Below, in pieces: positions 49,617 through 59,048 of a stretch of 64,000 nucleotides of DNA. Each line of letters opens with the position of its first letter. Position 1 is the first letter of the stretch. Where the stretch lies: NCBI GenBank assembly GCA_933822405.4, contig CAKOGP040001113.1, positions 292,432-356,431 on the forward strand. The letters are read 5' to 3'. This DNA comes from Cylindrotheca closterium (lineage: Eukaryota > Bacillariophyta > Bacillariophyceae > Bacillariales > Bacillariaceae). The translations under genes and the position numbers were made by a program. The notes under the pieces are model-generated. The model saw only the letters and a list, made by a program, of their open reading frames with translations, was not told where the DNA came from and ran no database searches.

Positions 49617-50466
49617 AATCAAAAAGCCAAAACCGATGAAGCACGACTACGCCTGGACACAAACAAGCGGAGTTTGGCAACATTGGTTTTGGACGACAGT
49701 CCCAGGGTGAAGAGAAATGTTAGAGTCAAGAAGTTTAAAGTGGAAGCAAACCTCTCTTAGTTGAGTCAAAATTTCAGCGATTATTGGTACTTTGGACGGC
49801 ATCATCAGTTGTGCGATGCAGCTGATAGTCATTCATAGTCTGTCATGGAGGATCATCACTTACCAGGAAAACTTGCTCAGTTTCAAGGATCAGATTCATG
49901 ATATATCTTACATAGTCCTTTATAATTCAATATAATATTTGAATAGCCACAGCACTAGTATTCATCATACCAGCAACAGTACTGGCCTGCAGTGTAGGCT
50001 TTTTCTCTCAGACTTGCACTCATTTTTTCACAGCCGCACTTCTCTTCACCAACAATATTAGCGTATGGTGTTTCGCGCGATCTTTGCATGCAACACCATC
50101 CGTCGACTGGAAACCTTTACAACCTGGTACCGGTACACGTACCAGCAGGGTACAGCATCGATAGCAAGAAACAAACCTTGCGCATTTTCGGTTTTTGGTT
50201 TTGAATCTTTGGTCTGGTCAAATGGGTCGACTTTGGACGGGATGGGGTCATTCTGAACGACGGACAGAACGCAAGAAAGCCCGAGGATGTGGTCGTGGTG
50301 TGTCATCATACCCATGAAAAAACAGCAAACTGATTGATTCATTCAGCGTCATCCTGATTGTACAGCTAGCTATCAACTAGCAATAGCTGCATCTCCATTC
50401 CTTGGCTAGACTAGCCAATCGATTGATCCCCTCGTTCACTCTCCAATATTCATCACAAAGGAAATT
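49617..50466. other. Intergenic, 3' flank of copy 3
   Basis: 49617-49760 is homologous to 29627-29775. GCTCAGTTTCAAGGATCAGA at about 49874 resembles GCTTAGTTTCGAAGATCCGA at about 29861. A GGTACCGGTACACGTACC cluster is at 50126-50143. No gene was seen. Confidence 0.45.
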
Positions 50467-51123
50467 ATGCTGAGCAACAGGGAACGTTCGCCCGTTCGAC
50501 GAGCTCTTAGGAGGAACCGATCAGCCGATCAACATTCCCTCCTCCCCATGGTGACAACTTCACGGCAGGGGCCACCAAGGGGACGAGTATCTAGTGGAGA
50601 TGAAGGTAGCGCTACTAGTACTCCGCGATTGCGACGAAATCGATCTGGCAGCGGCAGTGGCGATTTTGGTAATTTGGATATGTCACTGCCCTATGGGTCC
50701 AGCAAATACGCCAGCCGCAGGGGAGGTGTCGACACTAACATGATCCTCAAGATTGCCATTGCCGTACTCTTTTTTATTGGGATGGCCAAGTTTATACTTA
50801 GCACTGATCACACAGCATCCAAAGTCAGAGGCATCTATTGTCCCATGGAGTATCCCGAACCCTTTTCGAAATGTACTCTCCCGTTTGGCACCGAGTGTCC
50901 ATTCCAGTGCATCAACATGCCAGTTTATACCAGGGAGGGCAAATGTACAGGTGAAGTCCAATGTACTCCAGAAAAACATTGCACATGCGACAAATCGAGG
51001 GGCGGAGAATGGTTTTGTTTTGGAGGAAGAACACACATGGATGATGAGTGCAAGCAACGCAATTATGAAACCTATGAACCATGTGTCTGTCCTCGAACAT
51101 TGGCACAACGAACAACTCCATAA
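50467..51123 (+). CDS. Type II membrane protein with Cys-rich lumenal domain
   Basis: 218 aa from an ATG at 50467. Residues 1-90 are basic and Ser/Arg-rich (RRALRRNRS, PRLRRNRSGSGSG), facing the cytosol. One transmembrane segment follows at about 92-110 (MILKIAIAVLFFIGMAKFIL). The remaining 105 residues contain about 14 Cys (YCPMEYPEPFSKC, CPFQC, CTPEKHCTC, ECKQ, CVCP), suggesting a compact disulfide-bonded domain. I know no family for it. It may be a small secreted-pathway or surface protein. Confidence 0.6.
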   Translation: MLSNRERSPVRRALRRNRSADQHSLLPMVTTSRQGPPRGRVSSGDEGSATSTPRLRRNRSGSGSGDFGNLDMSLPYGSSKYASRRGGVDTNMILKIAIAVLFFIGMAKFILSTDHTASKVRGIYCPMEYPEPFSKCTLPFGTECPFQCINMPVYTREGKCTGEVQCTPEKHCTCDKSRGGEWFCFGGRTHMDDECKQRNYETYEPCVCPRTLAQRTTP

Positions 51124-51830
51124 AATGATCAACAGCATCAAACAACAAGCAAGCAAGAACAAAATAGATAATCAACAACAGACTAACACACATCTTTCAC
51201 CATTCGACTTCAGTACTTTTTCGCTCCAACCAGGTTTCGTTTGCGCTTCTTCGATATCAAAGTGCACGATGTTTGCAAGCATTAGCTGAAGGACTGCATA
51301 TTTAGCAATATATTGATTCCATTTCTCTTTCAAAATGAATATTGAACTTCAAGTGTGGTACATATGTGTGCTCTACGACCACGATGCCAACTCTAGCCAG
51401 CACCAGCAGTACGAAGCAACCTCGTCAGAAAAAGTTGTACTGCTGGAACATCTGCAGAAACAGGATCAACTGGAGAAGCTTCCCCAACTAGGTCATCCTG
51501 ACACTGCAAGAATGAGACGAAATCAATTCGACGACAAGGACATGCTCAAGAGGTAGGTGATGAAGGGCCTTTGTTCCTCTGATCATCTCAAGCAGAAGAC
51601 AGCAGATCAGCATGACAGGAAGAAAATACTACCAGGTACCTGTGGTGAAAAAAAGACTCGATGATAGAAGCACCAACGCAAAGGTCGGAAGCAAATCATG
51701 TTCTATAAAAATTGATCTACCGTTTATATCTCTCCTCCAATTGAATGGCCAATGGTAGTTTTACAAATCAGAAATAATTAGCCCATTACTGCTGTTGCAG
51801 CCAACTCCATGATTGATTCCTTTTGCACAA
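51124..51830. other. Intergenic; weak 73-codon ORF
   Basis: An ATG-started ORF at 51335-51556 (73 codons, no recognised motif) is not sufficient to call a gene. Otherwise 3' flanks only. Confidence 0.35.
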
Positions 51831-52463
51831 TTAAGCTAGAGGAAGGATGTCAGCAACGTTTCCAAGCTTATCATGGACCATAAGACCAAGGATTCCCATC
51901 ATGGCAGCACGGCCTTGGTTCAACTCGATGCTGCGCTTTCTTCTCTTCCAATCATCGGATTGGCTGTCCCATCCGAAATCAATGAATTGGTTGCGGAAGT
52001 CACCCTTGAATTCGGCCTTGGATTCTCCTCCATCAATCATTCCCCATGGGGCCTTGAATTGATCTTGGTTGGCGGCTTCCATTACAGCCCAAGTAGCAAA
52101 GGCTTGGGCCCAGACCATGCCTGGAAGAGCATCCAACGCGGCGAATCCAGCGGGGATGTCTTCGGCACCAGGGAATCGGACACCAGCGTAGGTGACAAGG
52201 TATCCAACCACGGCAAGCATGGCAACACGTCCGTGTTTGAGTTCGACCCATCTCTTGCGCTCGAACTCTTCGAGTTCTGCCGCACTGACATTGGAAGGAT
52301 CGGTACCGCAAAAGCCCAAGGGATCGTGAAATCCAAGAGGAAATTGGGCACCAATTTGTTTGGTCAAGTCCGCGTTAAGGGCAGTGGAGCGAGACGCTTG
52401 TTGTTGAGCAGGGGCAAAGGCGGCAGCACTGGCAATGAGGGAGGCAAGGATGGCAGTCTTCAT
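51831..52463 (-). CDS. Fucoxanthin chlorophyll a/c-binding protein 1
   Basis: 210 aa from an ATG at 52463 (upstream extension lacks ATG). The presequence MKTAILASLIASAAAFAPAQ has the AAAFAP cleavage motif of diatom plastid targeting. Three light-harvesting helices are visible: helix 1 with ERKRWVELKHGRVAMLAVVG, helix 2 around GMVWAQAFATWAVMEAAN, helix 3 with IELNQGRAAMMGILGLMVHD. Glu and His/Asn residues of helix 1 and 3 bind chlorophyll. It belongs to the thylakoid antenna. It is about 80 percent identical to the next gene, with the same orientation, and lies 650 bases from it. Confidence 0.95.
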   Translation of the reverse strand: MKTAILASLIASAAAFAPAQQQASRSTALNADLTKQIGAQFPLGFHDPLGFCGTDPSNVSAAELEEFERKRWVELKHGRVAMLAVVGYLVTYAGVRFPGAEDIPAGFAALDALPGMVWAQAFATWAVMEAANQDQFKAPWGMIDGGESKAEFKGDFRNQFIDFGWDSQSDDWKRRKRSIELNQGRAAMMGILGLMVHDKLGNVADILPLA

Positions 52464-53116
52464 TGTTTTAGATATTTTTTTGTTTGTTCTGGTTGGGTGC
52501 AACTAGGATATATTGTGAGGTTAAAGGCTTAGGAACTTGAACTTCAAGCGACAAAAAATGCTTTTTGAGCCGGCAATTTGAAGATCCAAGATACCTTGCG
52601 TGTTGCAAACGTACTTGTGGTACGGTACTGTAGGAATTGTGTGCAAAAGAACACAAATGCAGTGCGTGGCGGTGGGTGTCAACCAACAAACATGCAGGCG
52701 AATTGGATTTCGTAAAATGTTCCATAAGTAGCCATCTGTCAAACGAACATTCGTGACGTGCATAAAATATGGAATATTTGGCTGTGGATCTGTACCAGTA
52801 GATCTAGTGCAAGTTCGAAAGTGCAAGTAGGTAGGTTTGAGTGCAAGCAAGTCCCTCCACCAATGCTCAACCATCGATTGCCCCTAACCGCCAGCATCAC
52901 CAGCCTTCCGTAGTTGTATCTTGTGATGTATGGCTCTTATTGGCTTAGGATTTATATGACATGTATGCACTCTTCTCAGGACGAAATTGAACCCCAACGA
53001 TTTGCAAAACTAAAGCATCATGCCTTTGTAGTTTACTACATCTATATTGTGGCGGAAATGTGAAATGCATCAACTATATGTTACAGATTCTTTTATCTAT
53101 CAAGGTAATAGAAAAA
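52464..53116. promoter_or_regulatory. Intergenic region between FCP genes
   Basis: Holds the promoter of FCP 1 and the 3' end of FCP 2. TACTGTAG is present at 52626. No gene and no clear light-response element was identified. Confidence 0.35.
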
Positions 53117-53740
53117 TTATGGAAGGATGTCAGCAACGTTTCCAAGTTGATCATGGACCATTAGACCGGCAATTCCCATCATGGCGGCACGGCCTTGGTT
53201 CAACTCAATGGTGCGCTTTCTTCTCTTCCAAGCATCAGATTGGCTGTCCCATCCGAAATCAATGAATTTGTTGCGGAAGTCACCCTTGAATTCGGCCTTG
53301 CTTTCACCCTCAGCAGTTCCCCATGGGGCCTTGAATTGATCTTGGTTGGCGGCTTCCATCATGGCGGTGGTGGCAGCGAACTGGGCCCAGACCATACCTG
53401 GAACAGCGGACAAGGCAGCGAATCCAGCGGGAACGTCTTCGGCACCTGGGAATCGGACACCTGCGTAAGTGACAAGGTATCCAACCACGGCAAGCATGGC
53501 AATGCGTCCGTGCTTAAGCTCGATCCATCTCTTGCGTTCGAACTCTTCCACTTCCTCTGGACTGGCGTTGGTAGGATTTCCACCGCAAGATTCAGTGGGA
53601 TCAAAGAATCCGAGAGGAGCTTGGGCGCCAATCTCCTTGGTGAGGTCCACACCGTTCAAGGCAGTGGAGCGGACTGCTTGATGAGCAGGAGCAAAGGCAG
53701 CAGCGCTGGCAATAAGAGTGGCAATGATGGTGGTCTTCAT
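53117..53740 (-). CDS. Fucoxanthin chlorophyll a/c-binding protein 2
   Basis: 207 aa from an ATG at 53740. Presequence MKTTIIATLIASAAAFAPAH, same cleavage motif as FCP 1. Helix 1 ERKRWIELKHGRIAMLAVVG and helix 3 IELNQGRAAMMGIAGLMVHD are nearly unchanged; differences concentrate in the mature N-terminus (APLGFFDPTESCGGNPTN) and helix 2. It is a tandem duplicate of FCP 1 and part of the thylakoid antenna. Upstream lies a short intergenic region before Trm5's 3' end. Confidence 0.95.
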   Translation of the reverse strand: MKTTIIATLIASAAAFAPAHQAVRSTALNGVDLTKEIGAQAPLGFFDPTESCGGNPTNASPEEVEEFERKRWIELKHGRIAMLAVVGYLVTYAGVRFPGAEDVPAGFAALSAVPGMVWAQFAATTAMMEAANQDQFKAPWGTAEGESKAEFKGDFRNKFIDFGWDSQSDAWKRRKRTIELNQGRAAMMGIAGLMVHDQLGNVADILP

Positions 53741-54032
53741 GATTCTTTTTGGATTTTGTGGCTGTCAAACTGGATCGATCGGCACTTCAGGGAAGAATTC
53801 ACGTGCCTGTTGGTGGATCGATTGATGATCCTGCCTACTTGACGTTGAACCAAGATTTGACACCAAAAGATACCAACCAAAGGTAACCCGGGCGTGTCCG
53901 TCCTACACTGATTTGGAAATAGCGGGGGCTTCCGAATAAAGGGGTCAACTGTCCACCTTTTATATTAGCAAATGTTGCGGTGGTGAAATCTAGGCTTTAT
54001 CATCGTTCATTCTATGTATAATAGTAAGTAAT

Positions 54033-55760
54033 TTATTCATATTCGCCTTGCATGTATCGAATCAGTTTGGGAGTGAGGAAAAAGCTTACGCATACTACAA
54101 CCTTTCCTGGAGCAACATCTCGAACCATTCGAGTTGAAAATTGGGTGCCAAAGGCATTGTCCATTTCACGCCGTCGATGTCGGCCTGGTTTTTCGCCTTC
54201 CCTATCAAAGTCGTCATCGTCGTCATCATCGTTTCGGGGTGTATTCATGGCTGGCAGTAGCTCATCGGCAATTATATCCAAAGCAATTTCTTCTTCGTTA
54301 TCCTTGTCGGCAATGTCCTTGGCAAAGGTGTACACATGAAATCTGGGATAGGTATTGTGCATGTGATAAAATTTTTGGACATGTTTCCATTGCCACCACC
54401 GTAAAGCTCCCAAGTAGGTAGGCCCGTGCAACGGAAAGTTCATCAACACATGATCTGGCATTCCACCAGGAGGCCCCTTTTTCTTTTTCTTCTTTCCCTT
54501 CTTGAGCTTTCCCCCACCAATTCCTCCCGTTCCAAGATCCATGAGAAAGTCATAGGCATCCCCTTGAGACAAGAAAAATCGATCCGAGTCCATTCCAGAA
54601 TTCGAATGGATGGACTTTTGAAAGTATTCAATCGCTTTGGGGTTCCAGTCGTTCGCTAATATGGTCACATTCTTGCCAATCTCCGGTGCTTGCTTTGCTA
54701 GAAGCAAACAGACCGCACCAACTCCAGAAAAGGCATCGGCAACTATGAGCTCTCTTTCCCCATCCCCCGTGTCGCTCGTTCCCTTCTTTTCGGCAGAAGC
54801 AGCAACTGACTTTGGTGGTACAGCGGATGGGTTCAGAATGTCCTGTATCAAAACCTGCCGTTCTCCACCCAGTCGATTGGACCAATAACATTCTCCAAGA
54901 TGCAATTCAATTTTCACTCCATGTTCCACCACTGTCGTTTCCAACTTTTCAGGACCGGCCAACACGTCAAAGTCGTACGTCCGGTAATCCCCATGGACTT
55001 CTCCCACCTTGGTCACCACAGTTTCAATGGTAGGATTGGTTTCCGTAAGCACCTCTGCAATTAGTTTTCCATATGGTTCATGAATCGGCTTGAGATTAAA
55101 ATGGGCAATGTGCCCAATTTGTTCGTACGAGGTGGGAATGGGAATTCCCATGGGGGTCAAGAGTTTGGACAAAATGTATTGATAGGAGAGCTGCGAATAG
55201 GAAACGTCCATGTCCAACATGGGTCCTCTTTGGATAGTCCCTGGACCGAGTTCCAACGAGTCTGTGAGGTGATCGATAATATCACCACCACCATTATCAT
55301 TACCGTCATTGTTGACCGCTTCATTCGTTATCAGTATGAGTTTGTGAGTATCGCTGTGATCCTTGACCATTTTGATGCGAGGATGAACGTGCTTTGCAAC
55401 TTCCGAGTTCTTTGCCAGATATGGTTGTAGCTTGGGGACGAGTAATGTAAGTGATTCCACAGGAACCAGTATTGTTGGAAACTCTAACTTTGGGTTGACG
55501 CTTGGGTGTTCTCTCCAGCCATCCAAAATGTCTTGTCTGTCACCAAGCTCCAAAGAGTCTTCATCCGTTCTTGAGGACGTCGCCCATCTGAATGTTGATC
55601 TTGTGACTTGGGCAGGATGAGTTTGTCGTATCCGGTGAGTATATGTGCGACTGCGGGGCGTGAGTGCCTGGGCACCTTTTAGAAGCGAGTGTGATGTTTG
55701 GAACATCGGCAGAAAGAAGATATAAGTTGCCAGAATGTTCCGCCGTCCTCTATCATTCAT
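54033..55760 (-). CDS. TRM5: tRNA (guanine37-N1)-methyltransferase (Trm5-type)
   Basis: 575 aa from an ATG at 55760, single exon. Trm5 methylates N1 of G37 in tRNAs, which prevents frameshifting. Visible motifs are the D2 domain (IGHIAHFNLKPIHEPYGKLI), the SAM site (VADAFSGVGAVCLLLAK), the acidic strand end (ILANDWNPKAIEYF) and the catalytic NFPLHG (usual NLP). Relative to yeast Trm5 there is a Lys-rich insertion before the NFPLHG motif (about ten Lys between residues 435 and 455) and an acidic insertion before the last strand (DDDDDDDFDRE). The N-terminus (about 50 residues) is basic and may target an organelle. Confidence 0.9.
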   Translation of the reverse strand: MNDRGRRNILATYIFFLPMFQTSHSLLKGAQALTPRSRTYTHRIRQTHPAQVTRSTFRWATSSRTDEDSLELGDRQDILDGWREHPSVNPKLEFPTILVPVESLTLLVPKLQPYLAKNSEVAKHVHPRIKMVKDHSDTHKLILITNEAVNNDGNDNGGGDIIDHLTDSLELGPGTIQRGPMLDMDVSYSQLSYQYILSKLLTPMGIPIPTSYEQIGHIAHFNLKPIHEPYGKLIAEVLTETNPTIETVVTKVGEVHGDYRTYDFDVLAGPEKLETTVVEHGVKIELHLGECYWSNRLGGERQVLIQDILNPSAVPPKSVAASAEKKGTSDTGDGERELIVADAFSGVGAVCLLLAKQAPEIGKNVTILANDWNPKAIEYFQKSIHSNSGMDSDRFFLSQGDAYDFLMDLGTGGIGGGKLKKGKKKKKKGPPGGMPDHVLMNFPLHGPTYLGALRWWQWKHVQKFYHMHNTYPRFHVYTFAKDIADKDNEEEIALDIIADELLPAMNTPRNDDDDDDDFDREGEKPGRHRRREMDNAFGTQFSTRMVRDVAPGKVVVCVSFFLTPKLIRYMQGEYE

Positions 55761-56194
55761 ACTTTTTTCCTATTTAGTTTCTTTGTGAATCATATCATTC
55801 TCGCAAAGCGATATATCTGTGTCTCTCTCTGTGTGTGTGTGTGTGTGTGTGTGTTTGTGTGTATGCGTGTGCGTTTTGATCTGCTTTGTCCAAGTCGGCA
55901 GTGATTAGAAATTGACTTTCATCGACGTGTGCGATTTGATGTATGTATCGTGATCGTGACTTGATGGTTGAACTTCGTTTGGGTAGCGGTTGTCGGACAG
56001 GCGAAGCAGTGAGAGTATTAGAAAAATATGATTCATTGCAACAGTTACATGACATTTGTACAAAAGTGAATGCTACAATTAAAACAAACACAAATTGATA
56101 AAGGATGAACATTTCTGTTTCTACGGTAAACGTTCGAAGGCTGCAACACTTGTTGAAATGTTAAAATAATACCTCGAGGGTGAAAAAGAAACTT
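55761..56194. other. Intergenic with GT microsatellite
   Basis: Upstream region of Trm5 with the microsatellite at 55831-55854. The T run expected after a Pol III gene is at 56182-56186 on minus, downstream of the tRNA. No gene. Confidence 0.4.
55831..55854. repeat. GT dinucleotide microsatellite
   Basis: Twelve GT copies, with further GT-rich sequence up to 55875; in the Trm5 upstream region. Confidence 0.9.
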
Positions 56195-56275
56195 AGCACG
56201 GGCAGGATTTGAACCTACGCGGAGGAACTCCAACAGATTTCGAATCTGTCGCCTTAACCACTCGGCCACCGTGCC
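56195..56275 (-). tRNA. tRNA-Ser (anticodon CGA)
   Basis: Type II cloverleaf on minus: acceptor GGCACGG pairing with CCGTGCT, D arm GCCGAGTGGTTAAGGC, anticodon arm ACAGA-TTCGAAA-TCTGT with anticodon CGA, a long variable arm (GGAG-TTC-CTCC) and T arm GTAGG-TTCAAAT-CCTGC. Reads UCG codons. B box GGTTCAAATCC and A box TGGCCGAGTGG are intact, and TTTCTTTTT follows the 3' end as a Pol III terminator. No intron is present. The first pair appears as G1-U72. Confidence 0.93.
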
Positions 56276-56517
56276 ATACGGTTTGATACGTGAATGTTGC
56301 AGTTCAATAACATATTGTGCAGTGGTGCAAGTCTGAAATATCATGTAATTTTTACCTGGGTAAGAGCCCATGATTTTAAAAAAGACATGATTCCTCTATA
56401 TGATTGACTGGTAAAAATTATAACATGCAGTGCCATTATTACATCCATTGCACTCTCCTACCACTTCCCCCACCACTACCTAGTACAATAAAAATACTAA
56501 CAATAAAAATACTAATC

Positions 56518-58152
56518 TTACATGGCCATATCATAAATGTAGTCCGGAATCTCTTCCTCGTCCCCAACCATGTTGCAAGCCACCCCACGCAATCCCACCG
56601 TGTACAGCATTGGGAAATCTTCTTCATAAAGTTCTTGGAATTTCGCTTCGGCTAGTTCCAACAAGGTATAGTCCACAATGGTTTGTGCCAAAGAAGGACA
56701 ATGAATGAAACTATCCGTGTAGGCGTCGTACCACCGCTTGGTGTACGCTTTGCTCTTGAGGGCCGACTCTTTCAAAATTTCAATCGTCTCATCATCAATT
56801 TCATCGTAAATTTCCGTTTCTTCGGCTGTTCGAATAATTTCGACAATTTCTTGTAGAATGATAGTGTCACGATCAATCTTGGAGGAGCCCTTTTTGGAAG
56901 CTCGGGCGGATTCTCTCTTGGCTTCAGATTCAGAAATAACTGGAACTTCCATGACTTCATCTCCGTTTTCTGCTTCTGCTTCAGTGGGTGCTTCTGGTTC
57001 GGGAGTGACAGGTTCTGCTTCTTTCTCCACTGTTGCTGGTTCTTCAGCAGTTGTTGGTTCCGCCGCTGCAGGTGCGGCATCATCCTCAGTGACACTAGAT
57101 CCAACAGTCGTAGGGGAGAGGGTTGCCTCTGTGGGGTCTGTCGTCGTTGGTTCGTCCGTGTCACTCTTGGCCTTTTCTGGCTGTTGTTGTTGTTGTTGTT
57201 GTTGTGATTGTCCAAAGGGTGCAATGGGAAAGTTTGAATGCTTCTTGGCCTCATGCATGCGGCGGCCCGGCAATGGAGAGAATTTATCCAATCGACTGGT
57301 ACGTTTTCCACGCATCTTCATGGGAGCCGCACCTGGAGCCCCGGGAACAATATCAAATTTTTTGGCACGTTCGTTCATGGCCGCTTCGTAGGCCCGGGCT
57401 CGGTCCGCAATGGTCATATTTTTAGGACCCTTTGGAGCCGGTGGCTTGGCGGCAGCCGCAGTTGGAGTAGTAACTTTCTTTTCGCCACCCTCCTTGAAGG
57501 CTGCAAATCCAGCCGCCTTGGGAACGGCAGTGATCGTTTTGGATGGTCGTTGTTCTTGCTTCTTTTCGCCACCCTCTTTGAAGGCTTCAAATCCAGCTGC
57601 CTTGGGGACGGAAGTGGGTGTTTTGGATGGTCGTTTTTCTTGTTCCTTCTTTTCGTCTCCATTCTTTTCAAACGCGGATGGAACGACCAGCTTTTTCTTT
57701 CCGATATTCAGTTTCTGTTGCACCACTCTCGGACTGGCAAATAGAGCAACGTCTTCAATGGCCTGCCGAGCACTCTTTCCAGCAGTTTTAGTAGCTCCAA
57801 AGGTGGCCCCAGCAACCTTTTTGGTGCCTCCAATGGTACCCCCCACGACAGTCTTGGTTGCTCCAAAGGTACCTTTGGCGACAGTCTTTCCAGCACCAAA
57901 TGTTCCCTTGGCCACGGTTTTCGTAGCTCCAATGGTTCCCCCTACCACGGTCTTGGTCGCTGATTTGGTACCATCCACCATGGTTTTGGCGGTTCCAAAG
58001 GTAGCTTTCTTTAGCTTGGTTCCAATATTCCCAGTGGAAGCCCGGGATTCCCACATTTTTCGAGTGTCCTTGACGCTATTTTCTTCCTTGTTATCGCCAG
58101 AAGACGATTGCTCCGTTGCCGGAGTGGAAGCTCTGGGGGTGATGGATCTCAT
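56518..58152 (-). CDS. Protein with 11-residue amphipathic repeats (lipid-surface type)
   Basis: 544 aa from an ATG at 58152. Residues about 48-130 contain at least seven 11-residue units (ATKTVVGGTIG, ATKTVAKGTFG, AGKTVAKGTFG, ATKTVVGGTIG, GTKKVAGATFG). The pattern of Lys, Thr, Gly and small hydrophobics resembles the 11-mer helices of perilipins and synucleins, which fold on lipid droplets or vesicles. Two tandem copies of a 27-residue block (RPSKT-x-VPKAAGF-AFKEGGEKK) follow, then a Pro/Ala/Glu-rich acidic linker with eight Gln. The C-terminal 110 residues (IDRDTIILQEIVEIIRT, AYTKRWYDAYTDSF) form a helical domain I do not recognise. A membrane- or droplet-surface role is inferred. Confidence 0.65.
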   Translation of the reverse strand: MRSITPRASTPATEQSSSGDNKEENSVKDTRKMWESRASTGNIGTKLKKATFGTAKTMVDGTKSATKTVVGGTIGATKTVAKGTFGAGKTVAKGTFGATKTVVGGTIGGTKKVAGATFGATKTAGKSARQAIEDVALFASPRVVQQKLNIGKKKLVVPSAFEKNGDEKKEQEKRPSKTPTSVPKAAGFEAFKEGGEKKQEQRPSKTITAVPKAAGFAAFKEGGEKKVTTPTAAAAKPPAPKGPKNMTIADRARAYEAAMNERAKKFDIVPGAPGAAPMKMRGKRTSRLDKFSPLPGRRMHEAKKHSNFPIAPFGQSQQQQQQQQPEKAKSDTDEPTTTDPTEATLSPTTVGSSVTEDDAAPAAAEPTTAEEPATVEKEAEPVTPEPEAPTEAEAENGDEVMEVPVISESEAKRESARASKKGSSKIDRDTIILQEIVEIIRTAEETEIYDEIDDETIEILKESALKSKAYTKRWYDAYTDSFIHCPSLAQTIVDYTLLELAEAKFQELYEEDFPMLYTVGLRGVACNMVGDEEEIPDYIYDMAM

Positions 58153-59048
58153 ATTACTATGATACTGATATTTGGTGGTATTATTTGTGTGGTTGTCGTC
58201 TGGTTAGGTTGGAGCGACTGATTCCGTAAAAGATGAATACGTATACTGGAAGGGAAGCCTTTGGAGAGTCTTGGATTACTTTGGGATCTTTTGCTGCAAA
58301 CGGAATGCTGTTGTAACGCTAACAACAGAGTGAATAGGTTGCTGAGTTTTAGGACGACAGCACTCGTCAAAACCTTTTTGGCCACCAGGATGATTTGGTG
58401 GCTGGATGTGATTTTCGAAGAAGAGTTCTTGACACATGGGCGAGAAGCCCGAATTAGGGGAGAGTTCCAAAAAAGCTTGATCATGATGCCAATAAGTGAA
58501 GTTGCACTTCTTGATTTAATTCTGGCGAAACAGATGTTAAATGAGAATACATCACGCCACCAATACTATTAAAGCTGACAGGCAGGTTTTGTTATCGCAT
58601 TGAAATCCACGAATAACAAGGTTTGTTCTTCCGAAAAATTCTGAATAACGCGAGTGAAAAGATCTGCCCGGGACTTGATAGATCGCGACTCACAAACTAC
58701 CTTACCAGCTCCACCACGACCCAACGGAATCGATGTGAAACGGCCTAAAACGGTCTGCACTGGCTTGTCATTGCCGGCGCTCTACGTAAAACTTTGGTAC
58801 AAACATTTCGGAGTCACAAAATTTATCTGGGTCGAGTGCATGAACGGAAATGCCGACTCTTGTCTTGCCACAAATCTGACATCACAATATTTCCCACGAC
58901 AGAGTTGTTTCCGTATTGCAAAAGTAAAAGTTCTACCACTACAAGCCGCCGAAATCACACTCAGAAGCATACCAGTGAAAAAAGTATCCGGTCTCTTGTA
59001 ACATATTCACTTTTTTGAAATACACAAACCCACCTTTCCGTTGTCACC
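58153..59048. other. Intergenic, nothing recognised
   Basis: About 900 bases with only alternative-start ORFs (58654-59001 begins at GTG, no motif). No tRNA was seen. Confidence 0.4.

Noticed and set aside
51335..51556. 73-codon ORF with ATG start
   Set aside because: No similarity or composition signal that sets it apart from chance; kept only as a remark in the intergenic entry.
58654..59001. 115-codon ORF in an intergenic gap
   Set aside because: Starts at GTG, overlaps other frames of similar length, no recognisable motif.
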